Assembly: GCA_964593705.1 (NCBI GenBank)
Contig: CAZQIV010000003.1
Location: 1 to 64,000, forward strand
Length of the DNA: 64,000 bases
DNA from: SABY01 sp964593705
Lineage (GTDB): Bacteria > Bacteroidota > Bacteroidia > Bacteroidales > 4484-276
Direction of reading: 5' to 3'
A program made the position numbers and the translations under genes. Below are positions 42,973 through 52,265 of the stretch, piece after piece (the first letter of the stretch is position 1; each line of letters starts with the position of its first letter). The notes beneath the pieces are model-generated. The model was not told the DNA's origin. It saw nothing but the letters and a program-made list of their open reading frames with translations, and ran no database searches.

Positions 42973-44046
42973 TTAAGCTTTCATTTTTTCAAATTCCTGC
43001 ATGGCATCAACCAGTGCCTGTACACTTTCAATTGGCAAAGCGTTGTAGGTTGAAGCCCTGAAACCGCCAACTGAGCGATGTCCTTTCAATCCAACAAGGC
43101 CAAGTCCACTTGCAAAATCGAGGAATCCTTTTTCAAATTCTTCAAAACCTTTGTTCATCACAAAACAAATATTCATCAATGAACGATCTGCCGGATTCCC
43201 GATAGTTCCTTTAAACATAGGATTCCTGTCGATTTCATTGTAGAGAAGCGCTGCTTTTTTCTTATTAATCTTTTCCATTTCGGCAATACCACCCCGGGCT
43301 TTGAGCCATTTTAAAGTCTGCAATGCTGCGAATACGGGAACAACCGGAGGGGTATTAAACATCGAACCCTTGTCGATATGAGTTTGATAATTGAGTATGG
43401 TTGGAATCGCACGATCAACCTGGCCAAGAATACTATCTTTTATAATAACAAAAGTTACACCTGCCGGAGCAAGATTTTTCTGGGCACCACCATAAATAAT
43501 AGCATATTTTGAAACATCAACGGGGCGACTAAAAATATCAGAAGACATGTCGGCAACAAGCGGAATATTCAAGTCAAAATCTTCCCTGATTTCGGTTCCG
43601 TAAATGGTATTATTGGTAGTAACATGGAAATAATCAGCATCTTCAGGAATTCTGTATCCTTTTGGAATGTAGTTAAACATTTTATCTTTTGAAGAAGCAA
43701 CTTCAACAACTTCGCCAAAGTTCTTTGCTTCTTTAATTGCCTTTGACGACCATGAACCTGTGTTGAGATAGGCAGCTTTTTTGCGCATCAGGTTGTAGGG
43801 TATCATTGCAAACTGAAGGCTTGCACCACCGCCTAAAAATAATACCGAATAACCTTCGGGTATTTTTAGCAGCTCTTTGAAAAGAGCCTGAGCTTCGTCC
43901 ATTACAGCAACAAACTCTTTGCTACGATGCGAAATTTCCATAAGCGAAAGACCTGTTCCTGCAAAATTTTGAATGGCTTTAACGGATTCATCCAATGTAA
44001 ATTGAGGGAGGATAGAAGGCCCTGCATAAAAATTGTGTTTTTTCAT
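42973..44046 (-). CDS. serC: Phosphoserine aminotransferase
   Basis: A 357-residue pyridoxal-phosphate aminotransferase (fold type I) that converts 3-phosphohydroxypyruvate and glutamate to phosphoserine. 'NFYAGPSILP' at the start, 'LFLGGGASLQFAMIPYNL', and the cofactor-binding lysine in 'IIYGGAQKNLAPAGVTFV' are diagnostic, as is 'GLKGHRSVGGFRASTYNA' at the substrate phosphate site. Length is normal. First gene of the serC-serA operon. Confidence 0.95.
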   Translation of the reverse strand: MKKHNFYAGPSILPQFTLDESVKAIQNFAGTGLSLMEISHRSKEFVAVMDEAQALFKELLKIPEGYSVLFLGGGASLQFAMIPYNLMRKKAAYLNTGSWSSKAIKEAKNFGEVVEVASSKDKMFNYIPKGYRIPEDADYFHVTTNNTIYGTEIREDFDLNIPLVADMSSDIFSRPVDVSKYAIIYGGAQKNLAPAGVTFVIIKDSILGQVDRAIPTILNYQTHIDKGSMFNTPPVVPVFAALQTLKWLKARGGIAEMEKINKKKAALLYNEIDRNPMFKGTIGNPADRSLMNICFVMNKGFEEFEKGFLDFASGLGLVGLKGHRSVGGFRASTYNALPIESVQALVDAMQEFEKMKA

Positions 44047-44584
44047 ACCAGACTATGTATTTAATTGAATAAAAAAAATATGATTAATGTGCTGGCAAAG
44101 TTATAAAGATTTGTATCATATCAGGTGGCACGCTAAAATTTATAAGAAATTGTTAAATACTGAAAACATGGGAATTTAAGACCATGAAGGCATAACTGAA
44201 AATTCATATTTTCATTATGCTAAAAAACCTGGTTTGATTTTAAATTTTGGTGGACTTTCTCCAAAATACATTAAATGAAAAACTGCGAACCGTCAATTTA
44301 TGTGAAGGTAAAAAAAGCTTACTTTTAATAGTACTACTACGAATTTAGTGGAAAGAAAAATATAAATGATTTATTAGTTTTTGGTGACAAATAACATTGA
44401 TAAAAAATTATCAATAGATTCCTCAGTATTCGCCAACTGGCGAATCCCTCGAAAAGACAAAATGGAGAGATTTCTCCCTGCGATACCAATGATCTGTTTG
44501 TGTAAAGTACTGAAATCCTTACCATTAGACAGACCTCTCAATCGCTTCGCTCCTTCGAGGTGACAATGCTTCCGTTTGGGTAGT

Positions 44585-44629
44585 GGGAGGAGGGGAATCG
44601 GGCGCTTCGCGCCCGATTCCCCTCCTCCC
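44585..44629. repeat. Perfect 21-bp-arm hairpin
   Basis: Arms begin 'gggaggaggggaatc' and are perfectly complementary around a TTC loop. Confidence 0.9.
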
Positions 44630-44778
44630 AAATCAACCCGTGGACGGGGTCATTTCGACCAAGACACACAGCGAAGCGGTGTGTTGCCGGGAGAAATCTA
44701 TTCCATAATATCATTTCCTCATTATGCCCAAAAACTTTGGGTTAACTCTCGAAATGACCTGCTGATGACTAACTTTTT

Positions 44779-44823
44779 GGGGAGAGAGACCGGGAACGCT
44801 TCGCGTTCCCGGTCTCTCTCCCC
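44779..44823. repeat. Perfect 21-bp-arm hairpin
   Basis: Arms begin 'ggggagagagaccgg' and are perfectly complementary around a TTC loop. The sequence is unrelated to the hairpin at 44585 apart from the GCTTCGC tip. Confidence 0.9.
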
Positions 44824-45048
44824 AACCCTCCTCCAATCAATTTGTCACCTCGAAGGAGCTTGCTGCCTGCCCCGACCATTCGGGGACTGAGATATCTGTC
44901 CAGCAACATGTACTCCAGCTTCTTAACAATATTTGTCTTTTCTCACCCCAGCTGGCAGTGAGAAATCTGCGCACAGTGACAGCCATTATTTACATCCACA
45001 AAAATGGTAGTAGAACCCTTTTAAATAAGATTCCTGGAATGAAATAAA

Positions 45049-45489
45049 TCATCCTTTTTTCAATTCCGCTTCAAGTACCTCAATTTTTTGAACAAGCTTT
45101 TCTCTTTCTTTTTTTACCCTAATATGCACCATAGCACGAGCATATATTTCGTCCTTATTGAAAGGTTTGGTAATGTAATCGACTCCACCAGATTCGAAGG
45201 CCTTGATTATTTGTTGCGGATTTGAAAGGGCACTTACGAAAATAATCGGGATCATGTCGGTTTTATCATCCTGCTTAATTTTCCGGCAAACATCAAATCC
45301 ATTTATATCGGGCATCATGATATCAAGAAAAATCAAATCAGGTTGTTGTTTTCCCATAAAATCAAAACATTCTTTGCCGTTTGCTGCTAAAGCAATTTTA
45401 AAACCCCTGGCACTTAAAATGCTGCCAAGTACCCTTAAATTATTCACATTGTCGTCAACAATAAGAACCAAAATATCCTTTTTATCCAT
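45049..45489 (-). CDS. Single-domain response regulator
   Basis: A 146-residue receiver domain with a short C-terminal coiled tail ('KKEREKLVQKIEVLEAELKK'). Acidic pocket 'VDDN' (11-14), phospho-acceptor aspartate in 'LIFLDIMMPDINGFD', and lysine in 'DYITKPFNKDE' are all present, so it should be phosphorylated by a histidine kinase. No output domain and no adjacent kinase are visible, so the partner is unknown. Confidence 0.92.
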   Translation of the reverse strand: MDKKDILVLIVDDNVNNLRVLGSILSARGFKIALAANGKECFDFMGKQQPDLIFLDIMMPDINGFDVCRKIKQDDKTDMIPIIFVSALSNPQQIIKAFESGGVDYITKPFNKDEIYARAMVHIRVKKEREKLVQKIEVLEAELKKG

Positions 45490-45850
45490 TATACACGTTA
45501 AAATGAGTTACCCATCTTGAGTTGTCAAATATAGAAATATTTTACTTAGTATCTGCAAGAAAACTATTCCAACTTATCATATCACTATGTGCGTCAAATT
45601 TATTTGGTCTTTTGAGTCGAGGTGACATGGATTTGGGGGATTTGGAGATGGATGAAAAGATATTATAGAACCTCTATAACATTAAGTTATTTGATAACGG
45701 AACCTTAGCAAATAATGCAAAAATTAAATCCTGGCTAATTTTTATGGTAAAAAGTAAGCCTGCTATTATTAAACAAATTTAAATCGCATTAATCACACTG
45801 TTTGTTTTTTACTATTTTTGCAAAAATTTTCAAACTAAAATTAAACTTAA
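45490..45850. other. Divergent intergenic region with promoter-like elements
   Basis: Holds a copy of the 'ttttcttgcagatactaa' motif (minus strand, 45549-45566), followed after 22 bases by 'tatatttg', a possible promoter of the response-regulator gene. On the plus strand 'tatttttg' at 45813-45820 is a -7-like box 30 bases before the OsmC gene. Otherwise nothing recognised. Confidence 0.45.
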
Positions 45851-46267
45851 ATGAAAAAGATAGCAGATATAACCTTTCACGAAGAAATGTCGTTTAATGT
45901 TGAAGTAGATGGCCATAAATTTATGATAGATGCAACCGAAGATGTTGGAGGCAAAGACCGGGGTCCCCGTCCAAAACCCCTTACCCTTGCATCGCTTGGC
46001 GGTTGTACCGGGATGGATGTGATTTCAATTTTAAGAAAAATGCGTGTTGAACCTGATTATTTTAATGTTTCAGTTTCGGCAGAGATGACAGACGAGCACC
46101 CAAAATATTACAACAAGATTCATATTTTGTATGTTTTCAAAGGCAAAGAACTGCCAATGGATAAATTAGAGAAAGCTATTACGCTTTCGCAAGATCGATA
46201 CTGTGGAGTTACTACAATGCTAAACAAGGCTGCTGAAATTACACACGAAATAAAGATACTGGAGTAA
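45851..46267 (+). CDS. OsmC-family peroxiredoxin-like protein
   Basis: A 138-residue OsmC/Ohr-family protein. Conserved features are 'GPRPKPLTLASLGGCTGMDV' with the first peroxidatic-type cysteine (about 57) and 'LSQDRYCGVTTML' with the second cysteine (about 120). Members reduce organic hydroperoxides, although many YhfA-like proteins have unknown substrates. Single-gene unit with its own terminator. Confidence 0.92.
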   Translation: MKKIADITFHEEMSFNVEVDGHKFMIDATEDVGGKDRGPRPKPLTLASLGGCTGMDVISILRKMRVEPDYFNVSVSAEMTDEHPKYYNKIHILYVFKGKELPMDKLEKAITLSQDRYCGVTTMLNKAAEITHEIKILE

Positions 46268-46287
46268 GCAGTCATCTAATTTCAGGA

Positions 46288-46322
46288 AAACAGCCGGCGC
46301 TTTTGTGCCGGCTGTTTTTTTT
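46288..46322 (+). terminator. Rho-independent terminator of the OsmC gene
   Basis: 'cagccggc' and 'gccggctg' pair around an 8-base loop and are followed by eight T. It overlaps the end of the convergent Nudix gene by two bases and may limit read-through between the two. Confidence 0.9.
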
Positions 46323-46953
46323 ATAATGACCTGATAACATCAATCAATTCGCTCAGCATCATAGAAGTTGCCCCCCAAATTAAGCGATCATCAACATAAT
46401 AACATGGCGCTAAAAAAGAATAGTCCTTCCCACTCACTTCACGAATCTGCAAATTTTTTTCTTTTAATAAATCCTCGATATTCAGCGCAAACACTTCATG
46501 AACTTCCTTTTGGTCTATTTTAAAAATTGGCAATTCATTTAAATATCCTACAAAAGGATTAACAAGAAAATTACTTGGAGGAATATAAAGTTGGGATAAT
46601 TGCCCGATAATAGAAATATTTTCACCGGGAATTCCCACCTCTTCCATGGTTTCGCGCAGGGCAGTTTCCCTGACATCAAAATCAGTTTTTTCGAATTGCC
46701 CCCCCGGGAAAGCAATCTGACCGCTATGCACGCCGTCATAAAGTGGCCGTTTAATAAATACAAGCATAATCTTATCCTGATCGGGATAAAAAAGAGACAG
46801 GATACTGCTTTTTTTTGCTTTAGAAAAATCAGGGTTCTCAGGATAATTTCTCCGTGAGAGGGGCAAAAGTTTATTATGTGCTATCTTTCCCGGCAGCGGC
46901 CTTTTGAACTTTTCGCTTAAACCCCCGATAAATGCTTCAAATTTTATATTCAT
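46321..46953 (-). CDS. Nudix hydrolase, coenzyme A pyrophosphatase type
   Basis: A 210-residue Nudix hydrolase. The segment 'SGQIAFPGGQFEKTD' fits the coenzyme A pyrophosphatase (UPF0035, YeaB/NUDT7) subgroup, and the Nudix box continues as 'VRETALRETMEEVGI'. The likely reaction is cleavage of CoA or oxidised CoA to phosphopantetheine and adenosine 3',5'-bisphosphate. The frame reaches a TTG at 46965; ATG at 46953 is preferred. Convergent with the OsmC gene. Confidence 0.88.
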   Translation of the reverse strand: MNIKFEAFIGGLSEKFKRPLPGKIAHNKLLPLSRRNYPENPDFSKAKKSSILSLFYPDQDKIMLVFIKRPLYDGVHSGQIAFPGGQFEKTDFDVRETALRETMEEVGIPGENISIIGQLSQLYIPPSNFLVNPFVGYLNELPIFKIDQKEVHEVFALNIEDLLKEKNLQIREVSGKDYSFLAPCYYVDDRLIWGATSMMLSELIDVIRSL

Positions 46954-46988
46954 ATAAATTTGCAAAAGTAGAAATTACAACACAAATA

Positions 46989-47185
46989 TTATTTAGTACC
47001 TGCAAGAAAACTATTAATGTTGAAAATCAGAATTTACCCCGACCCTAACTCGCCTCGCTCGCCTCGCTGGCGAAGCGGGCTGCGAAGCGGGAGGGAGTTC
47101 TGATTTTCAACAGTTTTCTCCCTTTAGGGATGGGGTGAAAAAACTGTTGAAAATCTAATTGTTGGGGTTTTCTTGCAGATAGTAT
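46989..47185. repeat. MITE-like palindromic element between Nudix and clpS genes
   Basis: The outer ends 'tacctgcaagaaaac' and 'gttttcttgcagata' are inverted, with further inverted parts 'gttgaaaatcagaa' / 'ttctgattttcaac'. The right end contributes the TTG of the clpS promoter. One half of the same end sequence recurs at 45549-45566. Confidence 0.7.
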
Positions 47186-47202
47186 TTAAAATCATACCTT
47201 TG
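47173..47202 (+). promoter_or_regulatory. Bacteroidetes-type promoter of the clpS operon
   Basis: TTG at 47173-47175, a 19-base spacer and 'tacctttg' at 47195-47202 match the TTG / TAnnTTTG pattern. The TTG lies inside the right end of the palindromic element. Confidence 0.65.
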
Positions 47203-47253
47203 TCAAAATCAGAAAAATACCTATTATTGCCCTGGATTAAATAACTTAATAAA

Positions 47254-47526
47254 ATGCTTAAGGAACAAAAAAATCCAATAGATAAAATTGAAGACCAGCT
47301 TGTTGAGGAAAGAAACCTAGTACTTTACAACGATGATTATAATACATTTGATTTTGTAATTGATACTTTAATCGAAGTTTGTGATCACGATCCCATTACA
47401 GCCGAACAATGTACAGTACTAGTTCATCACAAGGGTAAATGCACAGTTAAGTCGGGAGTTCTGGAAGAATTAAAACCAATAAGAAAAGAAATGACCAACA
47501 GAGGTCTTACCGTTTCAATAAAATAA
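47254..47526 (+). CDS. clpS: ATP-dependent Clp protease adaptor ClpS
   Basis: A 90-residue adaptor that hands N-end-rule substrates to the ClpA/ClpC unfoldase. 'LVLYNDDYNTFDFVIDTLIE' contains the N-degron pocket (NDDYNTFDFV), and 'AEQCTVLVHHKGKCTVKSG' is the other conserved half. Family length is normal. First gene before nfeD and floA, with 16 bases to the next start. Confidence 0.93.
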   Translation: MLKEQKNPIDKIEDQLVEERNLVLYNDDYNTFDFVIDTLIEVCDHDPITAEQCTVLVHHKGKCTVKSGVLEELKPIRKEMTNRGLTVSIK

Positions 47527-47542
47527 TTTAAAGTAAAGTTCA

Positions 47543-48010
47543 ATGTCCTGGGTAGTAATTGCAACGTTGATAATAATAGGCTTGATATTTCTGATACTTG
47601 AAATACTTGTGGTTCCGGGTACTACGGTAATTGGTATTGTTGGATTTATATTGATGGGCATTGGCCTTTGGCAAACATACATTGTTTATGGCACTCCAAT
47701 CGGCCATTATGTTTTGGGTGGTTCACTGCTTTTAACATTAGGGGCACTGGGGCTTTCATTGCGATCAAAAACCTGGAACCGGGCCATGTTGCATACCAAC
47801 ATCGACAGCAAAACAAATGTTTACGATCTTACAAAAATAAATATTGGCGATGCCGGCAAAACTGTATCGCGTTTAGCGCCCATGGGAAAAGCCATCATTA
47901 ATGACGAATATTATGAGGTAAGATCATCCGGTGAATTTGTAGATCAGGAAACAGAAGTTGTAGTTACTAAAATTGAATTCAATAAAATTTATGTGAAACC
48001 AAAATTATAA
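47543..48010 (+). CDS. NfeD-family membrane protein
   Basis: A 155-residue protein with two or three N-terminal membrane helices ('VVIATLIIIGLIFLILEILV' and following) and a C-terminal OB-fold domain ('GDAGKTVSRLAPMGKAIIND' to the end). Short NfeD proteins are almost always encoded beside flotillin-like genes and are thought to act in membrane microdomains. The floA gene starts 6 bases after its stop. Confidence 0.9.
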   Translation: MSWVVIATLIIIGLIFLILEILVVPGTTVIGIVGFILMGIGLWQTYIVYGTPIGHYVLGGSLLLTLGALGLSLRSKTWNRAMLHTNIDSKTNVYDLTKINIGDAGKTVSRLAPMGKAIINDEYYEVRSSGEFVDQETEVVVTKIEFNKIYVKPKL

Positions 48011-48015
48011 ATGTA

Positions 48016-49026
48016 ATGGAAAATAGTGTATTTGTTGTTATTGCGATTGGTGTAGCATCATTGCTCGGATTGTGGATAATTTTTTATTTTATCCCGGTAG
48101 GGTTATGGTTTTCAGCACTGGTATCGGGCGTTAGAATTTCATTAATTCAGTTGGTGCTCATGAGGTGGAGAAAAATAAAGCCACCTGTAATTGTAAACAG
48201 TTTGATTGCTGCTACCAAAGCAGGAATAACGCTTAACAGGAACGACCTGGAGGCACACTACCTGGCCGGAGGTCATGTTCAAAATGTAGTTACTGCTCTT
48301 ATTTCGGCGGATAAAGCAAACATGAATCTTGATTTTAAATCGGCAACTGCCATCGACCTTGCCGGTCGTAATGTATTTGAAGCTGTGCAGATGTCGGTTA
48401 ATCCAAAGGTTATAAATACGCCTCCTGTTGCTGCAGTTGCAAAGGACGGAATTCAGTTGATTGCAAAAGCAAGAGTTACAGTACGTGCCAACATTAAACA
48501 ACTTGTTGGTGGAGCCGGCGAAGAAACTATTCTGGCAAGGGTTGGCGAAGGTGTTGTATCCTCGATAGGTTCAGCCGATTCGCACAAGAAAGTTCTCGAA
48601 AATCCGGATTCTATTTCAAGGGTGGTATTGGAAAAAGGCCTCGACTCAGGAACTGCTTTTGAAATTCTTTCGATTGACATTGCCGACATTGATGTTGGGA
48701 AAAACATTGGCGCGGTACTTCAAATGGATCAGGCCAATGCCGACAAAAATATTGCACAGGCCAAAGCTGAGGAAAGACGCGCGATGGCCATTGCTGTAGA
48801 GCAGGAAATGAAAGCAAAGGCACAAGAAGCCCGTGCCAACGTAATCCAGGCAGAAGCTGAAATCCCCAGGGCAATCGCTGAAGCTTTCAGAAGTGGGAAA
48901 CTTGGAATTATGGATTATTACAAATTTGAAAATATCCAGGCCGATACAAGAATGAGGGATTCAATTGCTCATCCGTCTGAAAATCAACAGAAGAAAGGAT
49001 CTCAAAAGGATAATCCCAAGAAATAG
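48016..49026 (+). CDS. floA: Flotillin-like protein FloA
   Basis: A 336-residue scaffold protein of the UPF0365/FloA family. A hydrophobic N-terminal hairpin (about 5-48) is followed by 'KPPVIVNSLIAATKAGITLN', the SPFH-like domain ('VGGAGEETILARVGEGVVSS') and an alanine/glutamate-rich coiled coil ('AKAEERRAMAIAVEQEMKAK'). It organises functional membrane microdomains in other bacteria. Co-transcribed with clpS and nfeD; terminator follows. Confidence 0.95.
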   Translation: MENSVFVVIAIGVASLLGLWIIFYFIPVGLWFSALVSGVRISLIQLVLMRWRKIKPPVIVNSLIAATKAGITLNRNDLEAHYLAGGHVQNVVTALISADKANMNLDFKSATAIDLAGRNVFEAVQMSVNPKVINTPPVAAVAKDGIQLIAKARVTVRANIKQLVGGAGEETILARVGEGVVSSIGSADSHKKVLENPDSISRVVLEKGLDSGTAFEILSIDIADIDVGKNIGAVLQMDQANADKNIAQAKAEERRAMAIAVEQEMKAKAQEARANVIQAEAEIPRAIAEAFRSGKLGIMDYYKFENIQADTRMRDSIAHPSENQQKKGSQKDNPKK

Positions 49027-49048
49027 ATTTAATCATAACTGATAAAAT

Positions 49049-49082
49049 AAAAACCCGGGGTGAATACTTCGGGTTTTTTTTT
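49049..49082 (+). terminator. Terminator after floA
   Basis: 'aaacccg' pairs with 'cgggttt' around a 12-base loop and is followed by a T-run, 23 bases after the floA stop. Confidence 0.8.
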
Positions 49083-49160
49083 GAAATTTCAAAAGTGCTC
49101 CATTTAAATGAGATTCAATAATTTGATTTTAATGGTGACGTTTACATCTGGATTTTAGTA

Positions 49161-51620
49161 ATGACGTTACAAAAACTGAGACTGACGATGAAGAAACAGG
49201 AAGAAAAGGGAATTATAAATAGTTTCAATGAATTATTAAACACATGCAAAGGCTGTTCGGAAAATGACAAAGCAAGGTTGCAAGAGGCTTTTGACTATGC
49301 ACAACAAATCTACGGTGAACAAAGGAATGAAAGTGGTGAATTAAAAATTATTCAAAGCCTTAAAGTTGCCACTATCGTTTCAAGCGAAATTGGACTAAAG
49401 GCTGTTTCGGTAGTATCAGCATTACTGCACGATATTATCGACAGCCCTAATCAAAACCTTTCAGAAGTCGAACAAAGATTTGGCATCGAGGTAAGTAATA
49501 TTATCAAAGGCTTTAAAAAGATATCAGGTTTTCATTCTGATAAGGTAAGCCTTCAATCCGAAAATTTCAGGAATTTGTTTTTAAATTCCGTTGAAGACAT
49601 TCGCATTATTTTTATTAAAATGGCGCATCGGCTTTACGACATGCGCATTTATCCAAAATTGCCCCGGCAGCTTCAAAAATGGTTTATCGATGATGTAAGG
49701 TTTCTTTACATTCCGATCGCCCACCGATTAGGACTTTATCAAATTAAGGCCGAGCTTGAGGATTTTGAATTTAAATATTCCGATCCTGAAAATTACAATC
49801 AGATACTATCAAAACTCAATAAAAATCAGAAAGCCCAGGATAAATACATCAAGAAATTTCTGATGCCCATCCAAATTACCCTAAAGCACGAAAAAATTGA
49901 GTTTGAAATTAAAAGTCGTGCAAAATCCATTTCATCTATAAAAAAGAAAATGGATAAACAAGGTGTTGATATCGACAGGATTTACGACCTCTTTGCCATT
50001 AGAATTATTTTAACAGAGGCCATCTCTGAAGAGGATTATAAAATTGTTGAGGATTTCCAGAATTATTTAATTGAAAGGGGTGATCCACGCATTTTAAGAA
50101 GAAACAAAAAGGACAAGATAATCGATGATGAATCTAGCGAATCAGAAAAAGAATATCAGGATGACCGTAATATCGAAAAAGAAGGTCATCAAAAGGAACT
50201 CAAAACTTTTGAAGAAAAGCTTAAACGGTATCTCGACCTGATGCATGAAGAAAAAACGGCATGTTGGCGAGCCTATTCATTTATTACCAATATTTATGCA
50301 CCCAACCCAAAAAGGCTGCGCGACTGGATTTCGGTACCAAAAGCCAGTGGATACGAATCGTTGCACACTACGGTGCTTGATCCGGAAAACCGCTATGTTG
50401 AGGTACAGATCAGAACCAAACGTATGGATGATAATGCCGAAAAAGGTGCGGCAGCACACTGGCGATACAAAGAATCGGCTTACGGCAAGGATGTTGACGG
50501 CTGGATGAATGACATTCGCGATGTACTTGAAAACATAGGTGTTGGAAAACTGGACGAAGGCGCTACATCGAAAATTCATAGCGAATCGAAAAAGATATAC
50601 GTGTTCACGCCCCAGGGTGATTTACGAGAATTAAAGCAAGGTGCCACTATACTGGACTTTGCCTTCGATATTCACTCAAATCTGGGTTGTACCTGTACCG
50701 GAGGGAAAATAAATGATAAGGTGGTACCCATCAGGCACGTACTTCAAAATGGTGACCACGTAGAAATCTCAACATCAAAAAAACAAAAACCAAATTTCGA
50801 CTGGTTGAAATATGTGGTTACCAGCAAAGCTAAAAGTCGCATTAACAAAGCCTTGAGGGATGAAAAATTCCACGAGGCACAAGGAGGAAAAGAAACCCTG
50901 ATAAGGAAATTCAAAAATTGGAAAATTGAATTTAACGATCAAAACATCAACAGGATTGCCAGGCATTACAGTTTTAAAAAGCATGTGGATTTGTACTTTA
51001 ATATTGCCATTGGAAAAGTTGATATGCTTGATATCAAAAAGCTTCTCACTGCCACAGAAGATGTTGATGAAAATATTGAAAGCACTCCGGCACCTTATGA
51101 ACTTACCGAGGAGATCATCGAATCTCAATCGGAAAAAGACCAGAATTATATTTTAATCGATTCAGGTGTTTCCAATCTGAATTATTCACTTGCCACATGC
51201 TGCAATCCCATAGCCGGCGATAAGATTTTCGCTTTTGTAACAGTAAAAAACGGGATTAAAATCCATCGCAAGACATGCCCAAATGCACCCCAATTGCGCA
51301 GGAAATATAAATACCGTATTATTGAAGCGCGATGGAAGGAAAGCAAAGAAACGCAGATTTTTGTAACCAACATAAAAATAATTGGCTCCGACAGAATGGG
51401 ACTTCTCAATGATATTACGAAAGTAATTTCTAACGATCTAAAAGTTAATATGAAAGATCTGAAATTTAAAACTGAAGGCGATACTTTTATTGGGAAGATA
51501 AATGTCCAGATTCGTGATGTGGAACATCTCGGTTTCCTTAAACAGAAATTATTAAAAATTAAAGGGATAAGCAGGGTTGTGAGGTTTGATGGAGATATTA
51601 ATTTAGAACCTGAGAATTAG
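49161..51620 (+). CDS. RelA/SpoT-family (p)ppGpp synthetase with degenerate hydrolase domain
   Basis: An 819-residue long Rel protein with the order hydrolase, synthetase, TGS and ACT. The hydrolase half lacks key residues: the first metal-binding histidine is Q65 ('IIQSLKVA'), the HDxxED box is 'HDIIDS' (90-95) and the later 'ADRLHN' is 'AHRLYD' (155-160). The synthetase half looks competent: 'KSRAKSISSIKKKM', 'DIDRIYDLFAIRI', 'SGYESLHTTV' (397-406) and 'VEVQIRTKRM'. A charged insertion (about 288-365) interrupts it. TGS is near 485-545 and ACT near 745-815. A monofunctional alarmone synthetase is inferred. Start may also be residue 10. Confidence 0.92.
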   Translation: MTLQKLRLTMKKQEEKGIINSFNELLNTCKGCSENDKARLQEAFDYAQQIYGEQRNESGELKIIQSLKVATIVSSEIGLKAVSVVSALLHDIIDSPNQNLSEVEQRFGIEVSNIIKGFKKISGFHSDKVSLQSENFRNLFLNSVEDIRIIFIKMAHRLYDMRIYPKLPRQLQKWFIDDVRFLYIPIAHRLGLYQIKAELEDFEFKYSDPENYNQILSKLNKNQKAQDKYIKKFLMPIQITLKHEKIEFEIKSRAKSISSIKKKMDKQGVDIDRIYDLFAIRIILTEAISEEDYKIVEDFQNYLIERGDPRILRRNKKDKIIDDESSESEKEYQDDRNIEKEGHQKELKTFEEKLKRYLDLMHEEKTACWRAYSFITNIYAPNPKRLRDWISVPKASGYESLHTTVLDPENRYVEVQIRTKRMDDNAEKGAAAHWRYKESAYGKDVDGWMNDIRDVLENIGVGKLDEGATSKIHSESKKIYVFTPQGDLRELKQGATILDFAFDIHSNLGCTCTGGKINDKVVPIRHVLQNGDHVEISTSKKQKPNFDWLKYVVTSKAKSRINKALRDEKFHEAQGGKETLIRKFKNWKIEFNDQNINRIARHYSFKKHVDLYFNIAIGKVDMLDIKKLLTATEDVDENIESTPAPYELTEEIIESQSEKDQNYILIDSGVSNLNYSLATCCNPIAGDKIFAFVTVKNGIKIHRKTCPNAPQLRRKYKYRIIEARWKESKETQIFVTNIKIIGSDRMGLLNDITKVISNDLKVNMKDLKFKTEGDTFIGKINVQIRDVEHLGFLKQKLLKIKGISRVVRFDGDINLEPEN

Positions 51621-51790
51621 CGCTATCGTTTGGAAAAATGGGGTAAAACTTTTTATCCATTCACAAATTGTTCTTGCTACATTTTGATCCCATAAGTGCG
51701 GAATTCGAGATTGGATTTTATCTTATTGTGAACTGAAACAGAATTAATATCTTGCCAAAAAAAGCAACAATTTTATTGATAACAGCCTAT

Positions 51791-52095
51791 TAACAATTAA
51801 CCTATGAACTAATAACCATTAACGAATAATGCCGGGCTTCGCCCGGGCATCCTCGAAAAATTACAAAAATCAAAGATTTTTTATTTTTCGGGACAATTAA
51901 CCTATGAACTAATAACCATTAACGAATAATGCCGGGCTTCGCCCGGGCATCCTCGAAAAATTACAAAAATCAAAGATTTTTTATTTTTCGGGACAATTAA
52001 CCTATGAACTAATAACCATTAACGAATAATGCCGGGCTTTGCCCGGGCATCCTCGAAAAATTACAAAAATCAAAGATTTTTTATTTTTCGGGACA
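51791..52095 (+). repeat. 100-bp tandem repeat (three copies) up to the gap
   Basis: The unit begins 'aattaacctatgaactaat', carries the palindrome 'gcccgggcttcgcccgggc'-like core and 'aaatcaaagattttttattt'. 'cctatgaact' recurs at 51801, 51901 and 52001, so the period is exactly 100 bases. No gene between the Rel gene and the transketolase gene. Confidence 0.9.
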
Positions 52096-52195
52096 NNNNN
52101 NNNNNNNNNNNNNNNNNNNNNNNNNNNNNNNNNNNNNNNNNNNNNNNNNNNNNNNNNNNNNNNNNNNNNNNNNNNNNNNNNNNNNNNNNNNNNNN
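52096..52195. other. Assembly gap (100 N)
   Basis: Exactly 100 unknown bases inside the 100-bp tandem repeat, so the number of repeat units is unresolved. Confidence 0.99.
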
Positions 52196-52250
52196 TGCCC
52201 GGGCATCCTCGAAAAATTACAAAAATCAAAGATTTTTTATTTTTCGGGAC
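52196..52250 (+). repeat. Last partial unit of the 100-bp tandem repeat
   Basis: Continues the same unit after the gap, from 'tgcccgggcatcctcg' to 'tatttttcgggac', and ends 16 bases before the transketolase stop codon. Confidence 0.85.
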
Positions 52251-52265
52251 TCCATACCCCCATCC

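Larger units (their letters stand above)
44047..45048. repeat. One-kilobase repeat region with two perfect hairpins, no gene
   Basis: After an AT-rich serC leader (44047-44340), the region is filled with nested inverted repeats. Perfect 21-bp-arm hairpins with TTC loops are at 44585-44629 and 44779-44823. Short frames crossing it are low-complexity translations of these repeats. Nothing else is recognised. Confidence 0.75.

Noticed and set aside
49161..51620. Rel protein as an ordinary bifunctional synthetase/hydrolase
   Set aside because: Several essential hydrolase residues are missing, as listed in the feature entry.
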